Assembly (NCBI RefSeq): GCF_900142445.1
Contig: NZ_FRAV01000050.1
Span: 1 to 33,693 of the forward strand
From: Chryseobacterium polytrichastri
GTDB taxonomy: Bacteria; Bacteroidota; Bacteroidia; Flavobacteriales; Weeksellaceae
Length of the DNA stretch: 33,693 nt
Direction: 5' to 3'
A program made the translations under genes and the position numbers. The notes beneath the pieces are model-generated. The model was given only the letters and a program-made list of their open reading frames with translations. It searched no databases and was not told the DNA's origin. Within the stretch, counting starts at the first letter, position 1. Every line of letters starts with the position of its first letter. Positions 8,164-14,854 of the stretch are shown here, piece after piece.

Positions 8164-9120
8164 ATGAAAAAAATTATAACGTTAGCATTAGGACTGTTCT
8201 CAGGAATGGCAGTTTTTGGACAAGGACATTACAATGGTTCTTCGTTCAATCCTAATGATTATTTTGCACCGCATGCAGGATGGATTATTCCTGTGTGGTA
8301 CGGATACGCCAATATGGATTATTATAACGCTGCCGGAAATAGATCTGATCAACTCATTAACCCCGCTCCTGGGAATCCTACCGAACTTCATATTAAGCAA
8401 AAGGTAATCACCCACTCTTTTATTTTAATGGCCATCTATAGTGGTAAAGGGAAAATTTTTGGTGCTAATTGGGGAATGATGGTTATACCTACTTTGAATA
8501 GCCCAACTGCCAATATTGCTTTAGACTACTACTCCAGCCAAACAGGATCCGGAAATTATGTTTTTACCAATAAAAGTATTGGGTTCGGCGATATGTATAT
8601 TCAACCTATTTGGCTATCATGGACAAAAGGAAAGTTCAGTTATGCTATAAACTATGGAGTTTGGGCACCTACAGGAAAATACAAGCCGCATGATTTAGAC
8701 AATGGAGGTCATGGATATTGGTCTCACAACATTCGTGTGGCCGGTAAAACGAAACCTACGCCAAGAACCAATATAACGGTAGCTACTACTTTAGAGATTA
8801 ACCAATGGCAAAAAGATACTGATTTTAAAGAAGGAAGCCACTTCACCGTGGATGTTGGCGGAACCTATGTTTTAGATAGCAGAGGCGATGAAGTGGGGAT
8901 TTTTGGAAACTATAGCACCCAAGTAAGTGATGACAAAGGAACCAATGGTGGTTTTGCTTCGGATAAAATTGCAGGAATTGGTGCTTTTGGTTCTTATTGG
9001 ATCGTTCCTATGAAAATTGGATTGATGGGAAGAATTACCCAAAACTTTGGAGCAGAGAATAGATTTGCAGGAATAGCAGTTCAAGCGGGAGTTAATATCT
9101 TAATTCCAAATTCACATTAA
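8164..9120 (+). CDS. outer-membrane beta-barrel protein, phenol MetA-pathway/transporter family
   Basis: 318 residues from the ATG at 8164, chosen because it starts a clean signal peptide (MKKIITLALGLFSGMAVFGQ). The reading frame extends 26 codons upstream but has no signal-like sequence there. The mature part has alternating aromatic and polar strands, with repeated blocks such as IGFGDMYIQPIWLSW, FSYAINYGVWAPTGKYKP and IGAFGSYWIVPMKIGLMGRI. This is the pattern of the Phenol_MetA_deg family of putative outer-membrane channels. Substrate is unknown. Its place 52 bases after a secreted amidohydrolase suggests uptake or release of that enzyme's substrate or product, which is inference only. Confidence 0.75.
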   Translation: MKKIITLALGLFSGMAVFGQGHYNGSSFNPNDYFAPHAGWIIPVWYGYANMDYYNAAGNRSDQLINPAPGNPTELHIKQKVITHSFILMAIYSGKGKIFGANWGMMVIPTLNSPTANIALDYYSSQTGSGNYVFTNKSIGFGDMYIQPIWLSWTKGKFSYAINYGVWAPTGKYKPHDLDNGGHGYWSHNIRVAGKTKPTPRTNITVATTLEINQWQKDTDFKEGSHFTVDVGGTYVLDSRGDEVGIFGNYSTQVSDDKGTNGGFASDKIAGIGAFGSYWIVPMKIGLMGRITQNFGAENRFAGIAVQAGVNILIPNSH

Positions 9121-9157
9121 AGAATATCAATATGAGGCCGAGAATTTGTTTTAAAAA

Positions 9158-9343
9158 TTTACCACAAAAGCAGCAAAAGCTATATGAATATCTAATCATA
9201 GCCTAATTTATAAAAAGGAAAAGCTCTCAAAAGAATAATATTTCGATCCTGCTCAATATAGGAGAATTTTTAAAAACTAACGTGCTATTGTTTGTAATTC
9301 ATAATGAACTTAAATAAATAATGTATTAACCTTTTGTGGTAAA
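9158..9343. repeat. 186-bp segment bounded by 13-bp inverted repeats
   Basis: TTTACCACAAAAG at 9158-9170 is exactly complementary to CTTTTGTGGTAAA at 9331-9343. The interior is AT-rich and has no credible gene. This may be a small non-autonomous element or a pair of dispersed repeats in opposite orientation. No target-site duplication was found. The 9121-9416 gap otherwise holds only the terminator. Confidence 0.4.
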
Positions 9344-9365
9344 AATAACAAGTTCAGGAATAAAA

Positions 9366-9389
9366 AAAGCAGACTGAAAAGTCTGCTTT
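9366..9389 (-). terminator. terminator of ppa (likely bidirectional)
   Basis: Perfect 10-bp stem AAAGCAGACT / AGTCTGCTTT with a GAAA tetraloop. It has a T run on the minus strand and a weaker T-rich stretch on the plus strand. It sits between the convergent outer-membrane protein gene and ppa. Confidence 0.85.
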
Positions 9390-9416
9390 CCTATTTTTAT
9401 GAGGTTAGGTCATTGA

Positions 9417-10028
9417 TTAACCTCCAAATTTATCTGCGTAATCTTTTTGAGATGCAATGATCACTTTTTTAGCATGCTCAGCACCATACACTTCCTGAAT
9501 TCTGCATTTTGCAGGTTCGTCCGGTAAGTTTTTGTACGTTAAGAAATAGTGCATTAATCTTTTTACTTCAGCTTCAGGTAATTCAGTGATATCTCTGAAA
9601 TGTCCAAAAGCATGGTCACCGATCATTACTGCAACAATTTTATCATCAGCCTCACCTCCGTCGATCATTTTGAAACCTCCGATTGGAATAGCCTCCATAA
9701 ACAATCCACCTCCGTGAATATTGTGAGAACTCAAAACACAGATATCCAATGGATCATGATCTCCCATTGATACATCTGTAGCTCCTCTTTCAACTGCTAA
9801 TTTCATTACTTCATTATCGCAGTATGTTCTTGGAACAAATCCGTATAATGCCGGAATTATATTAGAGAATTTCTGAGGTCTGTCTACCTTTAAATATCCT
9901 GTTTCTTTATCTACTTCATATTTAATAGTATCTGAAGGAACGATTTCCACGAATACGTTAACAACATTTGGCGCATCTTCTCCTGCAGAAACTCCATGCC
10001 ATGGATGTGCTTTAAAATTTGGAATCAT
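9417..10028 (-). CDS. ppa: inorganic pyrophosphatase, family I
   Basis: 203-residue cytoplasmic enzyme that hydrolyses pyrophosphate to phosphate with Mg2+. Family I signatures are present: FVEIVPSDTIKYEVDKETG (E28, K36, E38), the YGFVPRTYCD strand, and the metal-binding aspartates in MGDHDPLDICVLS (D90, D92, D95). Length is close to the usual 170-210 residues. It probably forms an operon with the upstream membrane protein gene 20 bases away. The same window also encodes a membrane pyrophosphatase, so the cell can either waste or conserve the energy of PPi. Confidence 0.93.
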   Translation of the reverse strand: MIPNFKAHPWHGVSAGEDAPNVVNVFVEIVPSDTIKYEVDKETGYLKVDRPQKFSNIIPALYGFVPRTYCDNEVMKLAVERGATDVSMGDHDPLDICVLSSHNIHGGGLFMEAIPIGGFKMIDGGEADDKIVAVMIGDHAFGHFRDITELPEAEVKRLMHYFLTYKNLPDEPAKCRIQEVYGAEHAKKVIIASQKDYADKFGG

Positions 10029-10048
10029 TATTTATTTATATTTTTTAG

Positions 10049-10561
10049 TTAAGCTATTATTAAAATTTCTCTTCTCAGGTCTTCCATTGTCGCTGCAATA
10101 TAATCTTCATTTTCCATAAAATTCATGATGAAGACAGTTTTAAACTCGTCAAGATTAGCATTACCGCTTAATCCTTCGTATGTTTTATGAAGCAGATCCA
10201 GCACCGCATTTTTAGAATCAACAATATTGTTCCACGAATTTTTCGTTATGTAAAGCTGTTGAGAAGAATTATATTCAAACTCTTCATTAATCGTTTTTTC
10301 TGTAAGAAAAATAAATTCGTGTACCGCAAGATCTTTATCAAACCTCTGAATAAGGTTAGAAGGTTTCATTCTTTCCAGGAAAAGTGTCATTCTTTCATAA
10401 GACTGGGTCTTATTTTCAGAATTCGATTTCACAGAAAGAAGTTTTATCTCCTGATTTTTAAGATTGATATACGAGTATACAAACTGTCTCAGCAAAACCA
10501 AAAAAGGTATCGCAATGATCAATGCAAATGCATATGGTAGGTATCCTGAAAAACTTGTCAT
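10049..10561 (-). CDS. uncharacterised small membrane protein upstream of ppa
   Basis: 170 residues with no family I can name. A single N-terminal hydrophobic segment (about residues 8-32, YAFALIIAIPFLVLLRQFVY) is followed by a charged, probably helical soluble part rich in Glu, Asn and Lys. The topology suggests a membrane-anchored cytoplasmic domain. It ends 20 bases before ppa on the same strand and shares its likely promoter, so a role tied to pyrophosphate or the membrane is possible but unproven. Confidence 0.75.
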   Translation of the reverse strand: MTSFSGYLPYAFALIIAIPFLVLLRQFVYSYINLKNQEIKLLSVKSNSENKTQSYERMTLFLERMKPSNLIQRFDKDLAVHEFIFLTEKTINEEFEYNSSQQLYITKNSWNNIVDSKNAVLDLLHKTYEGLSGNANLDEFKTVFIMNFMENEDYIAATMEDLRREILIIA

Positions 10562-10572
10562 AATTTGAGGTA

Positions 10573-10580
10573 CAAAAATA
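10573..10580 (-). promoter_or_regulatory. -7 promoter element for the membrane protein-ppa pair
   Basis: Minus-strand TATTTTTG fits TAnnTTTG. A start near 10569 would leave a leader of about 8 bases before the ATG at 10561. No convincing -33 element is seen. Confidence 0.4.
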
Positions 10581-10716
10581 ATGATAATTTGCTATCTGAA
10601 CACCATTTTCAAGATTTTAATTTGTGAATCGCTCTTGTCTATGTATTACAATAGAACTTTCTCTCTAAAAAACAAGGATTAATTAGATTTTACCAAATAT
10701 GGTTAAATAATTATCT

Positions 10717-10724
10717 TAATTTTG
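10717..10724 (+). promoter_or_regulatory. -7 promoter element for the FkbM gene
   Basis: TAATTTTG fits TAnnTTTG and lies 20 bases before the ATG at 10745, giving a leader of about 17 bases. Confidence 0.4.
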
Positions 10725-10744
10725 GGGCTTTAATACTATTAAAA

Positions 10745-11527
10745 ATGTCTTCCAATAATTACATATCAAAATTACTTTTTTGTAAAAATATAACCTCTGG
10801 GTTTAAAACTTTTACAGCACTGATTATCAATTCAAAAAGATACAGTACAAAATTTAAAAAAAATAGTCTGGATTTAAAAGATAATGAAACCTTTGTATAT
10901 CACATTAAAAAGGATCAAAAGAAATTTGACCTATTTCTACGAACTTTTAAAGGCGATATTGATATTTTTTACGAAATATTCTGGAATAAAACTTATGATG
11001 AACACCTTAGTTTTGTAGACAAAGAACCTAAAATAATTGTAGATCTCGGTGCACATATCGGAATGACTTCCATCTATTTTGCATTAAAATATCCAAATGC
11101 AAAAATATATTCTATAGAAGCATCTTCTGAAAATTTTGAAATATTAAAAGTTAACACACATAATTTTAGCAACATAACCACTATTAATGCTGCAGCTAAT
11201 TTTGAAGATGGAACCGTTAATTTTGGAAATAGCGAACTTTCATATAACCAAAAAATTTCTGAAAATGGGAAACCTACACAAGCTATCTCTATTGAAAGTC
11301 TGATTAACACCTATAATTTGAATAATATTGATCTTCTTAAAATTGATATTGAAGGTGGTGAAATTGATCTTTTAAGTAAAAATAACTCTTGGCTGAATGC
11401 TATTAAAAACATTATTATAGAAATTCACAAACCCTATAACTCAGAAAAGTTGGATCTAGATTTAAAACCTTTTAATTTTAATATAAAACTTGATAAGGGT
11501 GCAGTTTTGACAGCAAATAAAGAATAG
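10745..11527 (+). CDS. FkbM-family methyltransferase
   Basis: 260-residue SAM-dependent methyltransferase. Residues ~95-210 hold the Rossmann core: motif I VDLGAHIG (99-106), the acidic residue after strand 2 in YSIEAS (E125) and the family-typical LLKIDIEGGEIDLL (197-210). The FkbM group O-methylates sugars or other small molecules, often in glycan or polyketide clusters. No glycosyltransferases or capsule genes surround it, so the substrate is unknown. The ~90 N-terminal residues are Lys/Asn-rich and unlike the core. The gene is noticeably more AT-rich than its neighbours, and its stop codon is one base from the end of the opposing gene, which could reflect later insertion. Confidence 0.85.
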   Translation: MSSNNYISKLLFCKNITSGFKTFTALIINSKRYSTKFKKNSLDLKDNETFVYHIKKDQKKFDLFLRTFKGDIDIFYEIFWNKTYDEHLSFVDKEPKIIVDLGAHIGMTSIYFALKYPNAKIYSIEASSENFEILKVNTHNFSNITTINAAANFEDGTVNFGNSELSYNQKISENGKPTQAISIESLINTYNLNNIDLLKIDIEGGEIDLLSKNNSWLNAIKNIIIEIHKPYNSEKLDLDLKPFNFNIKLDKGAVLTANKE

Positions 11528-11528
11528 A

Positions 11529-12422
11529 CTATAATAATTTTGTCATTTTTTTAATGATCTCTTTTTTAGAATTAAATAGAATAGGATACATTTTCAATTC
11601 CGGTCTGAAGCCCCTGAAAAACTCTTCAATAGCCGGAACATCACTTCCTTCAAAATCAAAAATCTTAGTGTGAATATTTTCTGAAATAATGTGATCAATA
11701 ATCACCGAAGAACCAGAAAGCTTTATATGTTCTTTAGCATTAAAAGTTCCTAAAAGTGCTAATGTTTTTTCATCAGAATAAACAGCGATGATGTTAATGA
11801 TAGTTTTATGGTAGAAAAAGGCAGTAAGCTGCAAATGCTGAGCTTTCTCAAAATCGGAAAAGGTTTCTAGAAACTTTTGCTTGTCTTTTTCATCTTTAGC
11901 CCCGATTGTATTTTGAGAAATAAAATCCAGCGCTTCATTCATCGTAACCAGTCTCACTTCAGAGTTTTGCAGAACCTCTTCATCAAGCCTTAATTTTCGT
12001 TTTCTTTTGGGAGAATACTTCTGTCTTACTTCATTATAATCAGCCGGATAAATAAGAAAATTCTGCCTTTCTTTTAATTTCTTTGTGAATTGATTGGTAT
12101 CATTAAAAGCATAATACCAAATGTTGTATTTTTTTTCAAAAAAGTCTAAAAACTGATCGTTAACCTCAATATTATCCGTTTTTGAAAAAATACCTAACTG
12201 CTGGCAAAGCTTAGGATTAATAACGATTTTAAGTCCAAACTTCTTCATGTAAGGAACAGGCATTACGGCTTCATAATCATTATAAACCAATATTTCCCAT
12301 TGTTTACCTGAAACAACATTCAAAAAATCTAGTGTTGCAGAATATTTTTGTTGTTCAGAATTTTCTAAACATTCAGTATATTTTTTAAAATCAATTTCTT
12401 GATATTTTAATCTTCTAATCAT
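11529..12422 (-). CDS. FemAB/GNAT-like protein of unknown function
   Basis: 297 residues resembling the Bacteroidota proteins with a double GNAT fold of the FemAB type. An N-terminal half (PVPYMKKFGLKIVINPKLCQQLGIF) is followed by a basic stretch KYSPKRKRKLRLDEE and a C-terminal half ending IFDFEGSDVPAIEEFFRGFRPELKMYPIL. That last part matches the substrate-site end of FemX-like transferases, which move amino acids onto cell-wall precursors or related acceptors. Whether this one acts on peptidoglycan is unknown, although an L,D-transpeptidase-like gene lies in the same run. Its ATG overlaps the radC stop (ATGA), so it is translationally coupled. No signal peptide is seen. Confidence 0.6.
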   Translation of the reverse strand: MIRRLKYQEIDFKKYTECLENSEQQKYSATLDFLNVVSGKQWEILVYNDYEAVMPVPYMKKFGLKIVINPKLCQQLGIFSKTDNIEVNDQFLDFFEKKYNIWYYAFNDTNQFTKKLKERQNFLIYPADYNEVRQKYSPKRKRKLRLDEEVLQNSEVRLVTMNEALDFISQNTIGAKDEKDKQKFLETFSDFEKAQHLQLTAFFYHKTIINIIAVYSDEKTLALLGTFNAKEHIKLSGSSVIIDHIISENIHTKIFDFEGSDVPAIEEFFRGFRPELKMYPILFNSKKEIIKKMTKLL

Positions 12423-13096
12423 AATAATCCTTCGTCTGAGAAACTCAAATATGAATTCTGTGTAACAATTAAATGATCCAAAAGCTGGATATTTAAAAGC
12501 GCTCCCCCTTCTTTTATTTTTTGTGTAATATCTATATCTTCTTTACTGGGTTTCAAATTTCCGGATGGATGGTTGTGAGCAATGATAATTCCTGTCGAAA
12601 AATGATCCAACGCAATTTTAAACAAAATCCTTACATCTACAATAGATTGATTGATTCCACCTTGAGTTAATTGAGAAGTATGAAGAACTTTATTGCTTTG
12701 ATTCAGAAAAACAGCCCAAAATTCTTCTGTTCTAAGATCTGACAATTCGTTTTTAAGAATCTGATAGGCATCATTGCTATTGGAAATCACAGGTTTTTCA
12801 GGGATTTCCTGGCTTGCTCTTCTCTTTCCAATCTCTAAAGCTGTAGCAATGGAAATGGCTTTCGCCTCTCCTATTCCTTTGAACTTAATTAAATCTTTCA
12901 CCGAAAGTAAGCTCAACTGATGCCAATTATTATCAACAGAAGCCAGTATTTTTCGCGCCAATTCTACTGCGGTTTCATTTCTACTTCCACTGCCCATAAT
13001 AATTGCCAGCAACTCGGAATCAGAAAGTGAGCCCTTGCCTTTAAGCAAAAATTTTTCTCTGGGTCTATCATCTTCTGCAAGGAATTTTATGGACAT
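12419..13096 (-). CDS. radC: RadC-family JAB-domain protein
   Basis: 225 residues, normal length. The N-terminus (1-~95) is the UPF0758 helix-hairpin-helix region (LSVKDLIKFKGIGEAKAISI). Residues ~105-225 are a JAB/MPN metalloprotease-like domain with E125, the metal ligands in AHNHPSG (H174, H176) and a downstream Asp in SKEDIDIT (D187). The family is called DNA repair protein RadC for historical reasons, but its true role is unclear. It lies 38 bases after the L,D-transpeptidase-like gene and overlaps the FemAB-like gene by 4 bases. Confidence 0.92.
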   Translation of the reverse strand: MSIKFLAEDDRPREKFLLKGKGSLSDSELLAIIMGSGSRNETAVELARKILASVDNNWHQLSLLSVKDLIKFKGIGEAKAISIATALEIGKRRASQEIPEKPVISNSNDAYQILKNELSDLRTEEFWAVFLNQSNKVLHTSQLTQGGINQSIVDVRILFKIALDHFSTGIIIAHNHPSGNLKPSKEDIDITQKIKEGGALLNIQLLDHLIVTQNSYLSFSDEGLL

Positions 13097-13134
13097 ATTT
13101 TTTAAATACTAGAAATTAGGATTATAGCATTCGG

Positions 13135-13716
13135 TTAATAAAAAGCATATAAAATAATAGGCAATTTAGATTCATCTATATATTTTGCTGTTTCATTAAA
13201 CGCATTTTTTGAAAGCATCGGACATCCAAAACTTAAACAAGCTTGGGCGGTTGATTCTTTATCTGAAACACAATTGTAAGAATGAAGAACAATCGCTCTC
13301 GGTCTTGCATTGCTGTTGGTTTCATCAAGCCCATCTAAACGATATGCCTTCCCAAATTTGCCGTTATAACTTTCACGGATCTCATACTTTCCTAAAGACG
13401 ATTGGTGAGAACCATCAACATTACTGAATTGTAAATTACTCGAATGAGAAACTACAGAACCTTCGCCATGGGCAACAATCGCTTTCTGCAAAATTTTATT
13501 ATTCTTCAAGTCGTAAACGAAATACCTGTACTTTCCTGAATGAACTCTAAAATTGATGAAGACTGCCAAATCCTGACTGTAATTTTTCCCTTTAATAAAA
13601 TTTTTAATTTCCGAAATCTTTGATTTTGGTAAATCGTTAATTATATTTCCAGCCTGAGATTCAAACTTTGAACAGGAAATAATAAAAAGAAATAGGAAAA
13701 TAAAGCATTTCATCAT
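13135..13716 (-). CDS. L,D-transpeptidase-like (YkuD_2) lipoprotein
   Basis: 193 residues. The lipoprotein signal ends at FIISC (C15), so the domain is periplasmic. The catalytic pattern of the murein L,D-transpeptidase catalytic-domain family is present: HGEGSVVSHSSN, LGKYEI, then H145 in VLHSYNCV and the nucleophile C165 in SFGCPMLS. These enzymes crosslink peptidoglycan or attach proteins to it. Some YkuD_2 members may do neither, so the acceptor is open. It starts 11 bases after lolD and continues into radC, all on the minus strand, probably as one transcript. Confidence 0.85.
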   Translation of the reverse strand: MMKCFIFLFLFIISCSKFESQAGNIINDLPKSKISEIKNFIKGKNYSQDLAVFINFRVHSGKYRYFVYDLKNNKILQKAIVAHGEGSVVSHSSNLQFSNVDGSHQSSLGKYEIRESYNGKFGKAYRLDGLDETNSNARPRAIVLHSYNCVSDKESTAQACLSFGCPMLSKNAFNETAKYIDESKLPIILYAFY

Positions 13717-13727
13717 TTAGGAGAGGT

Positions 13728-14396
13728 TTACTCGATAATCATCCCGTCTTTCATGACCAATTTCCTATCCGTAATTTCTGCAAGATTCGGGTTGTGTGTT
13801 ACAATAACAAATGTCTGATTGTATTTTTCTCTTAAATCAAAAAACAATCGGTGCAAATCATCCGCATTTTTTGAATCCAGATTACCCGTTGGTTCGTCTG
13901 CAAAGATAATTTTAGGAGAGTTTATTAACGCTCTGGCAACCGCTACTCTTTGTGCTTCCCCCCCAGATAACTGGTTAGGTTTATGCTGCAATCTCTGTTC
14001 GATCTTTAGATCTTCAAACAAAGCATACGCTTTCTCCAACGCTTCCTTTTCGTTAGCTCCGGCAATTTTTGTCGGCAACAATACATTTTCTAATGCCGTA
14101 AATTCCGGCAATAACTGATGAAACTGAAATACAAAACCAATATTTTGATTTCTGAATTTAGAAAGTTGCTTATCATTCATATTAATAAATGATTCTCCTG
14201 CTATTGAGATTTCCGTATCATATTTATTAGAGTTCGAAGGAAGATCCAATGTTCCTAAGATCTGCAGCAAAGTAGATTTCCCTGCCCCTGATTCTCCAAC
14301 AATAGAAACAACCTCACCCGTTTTGATATGAATATCAACCCCTTTTAATACTTCTAAATTCCCATAAGATTTATGGATATTCCTTGCTTTAATCAT
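13728..14396 (-). CDS. lolD: lipoprotein-release ABC transporter ATPase LolD
   Basis: 222-residue ABC ATPase with Walker A GESGAGKST (34-42), the Q-loop stretch FVFQFHQLLPEFTALENVLLP, signature LSGGEAQ (143-149), Walker B IIFADEP (163-169) and the switch His in THNPN (H201). The Q-loop region and GNLDS are characteristic of the LolD/MacB group. LolD powers LolCE, which extracts outer-membrane-destined lipoproteins from the inner membrane. No LolCE gene is adjacent, so the permease is encoded elsewhere. Two of the downstream genes concern the envelope, and the next encodes a lipoprotein. MacB-type export is the alternative reading. Confidence 0.87.
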   Translation of the reverse strand: MIKARNIHKSYGNLEVLKGVDIHIKTGEVVSIVGESGAGKSTLLQILGTLDLPSNSNKYDTEISIAGESFINMNDKQLSKFRNQNIGFVFQFHQLLPEFTALENVLLPTKIAGANEKEALEKAYALFEDLKIEQRLQHKPNQLSGGEAQRVAVARALINSPKIIFADEPTGNLDSKNADDLHRLFFDLREKYNQTFVIVTHNPNLAEITDRKLVMKDGMIIE

Positions 14397-14400
14397 GAGT

Positions 14401-14408
14401 CAAAAATA
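14401..14408 (-). promoter_or_regulatory. -7 promoter element for lolD (near-leaderless)
   Basis: Minus-strand TATTTTTG fits TAnnTTTG and is separated from the lolD ATG by only four bases (ACTC), so the transcript would begin at or next to the start codon. No good -33 match at standard spacing was found. Confidence 0.4.
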
Positions 14409-14502
14409 GTGATTTGATTTGAAATATGAGAGAAATTCAAGGTGAATTGTGAATGGTTAATTCACTTCGTTTATCATTTTTTTTAAGTTAAATTTTAAAC
14501 GT

Positions 14503-14635
14503 AAGGTTCGCAAGGGTTTTTGAAATTCAATCTATCTATTTTTTTATTCGCAAAGGCGTTAACACTCAGCAAAGACGAATATTTAGAAATTATTACCATC
14601 CACTTTGTCATCCTGTAGGGATCTCAACAAGAATC
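14503..14635. repeat. cluster of diverged dispersed repeats
   Basis: The 458-base gap 14397-14854 has no credible gene. Bases 14503-14580 contain GTTCGCAAGG, ATTCGCAAAGGCG and CTCAGCAAAGACG, a degraded form of the CGCAAAG-type intergenic repeat. Bases 14604-14635 contain GTCATCCTGTAGGGATCTC, another widespread short repeat. A perfect palindrome and a terminator follow downstream. The region looks like a landing zone for repeated elements. Confidence 0.5.
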
Positions 14636-14704
14636 TTCCAAAACTATTTTCCAATACTATATAAAAAGATCATTGATATTCTTTCCTCCAATTTATGTTA
14701 AAAC

Positions 14705-14737
14705 AAACCTAACAGGTTTTCGAAACCTGTTAGGTTT
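14705..14737. repeat. perfect 15-bp palindromic repeat (AAACCTAACAGG type)
   Basis: Arms AAACCTAACAGGTTT and AAACCTGTTAGGTTT with a TCG loop pair perfectly. Short palindromes of this kind recur between genes in Flavobacteriia. It has no T run on either side and lies away from gene ends, so it is better described as a mobile or REP-like palindrome than a terminator. Confidence 0.65.
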
Positions 14738-14808
14738 AAGTTTATAGTATGGAAAGATTAGAGTCTAGATCTACGGGCTACAAACAAATCGTGAATTTCA
14801 AATACAAA

Positions 14809-14833
14809 AAAACCTCTCGAAGTGAGAGGTTTT
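14809..14833 (-). terminator. terminator of the pyruvate dehydrogenase E2 gene
   Basis: Stem CCTCTC / GAGAGG extended by A-T pairs, loop GAAGT, followed on the minus strand by a long T run. It lies 22 bases past the E2 stop codon. Confidence 0.85.
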
Positions 14834-14854
14834 AATATATTACATACTAGAAGA

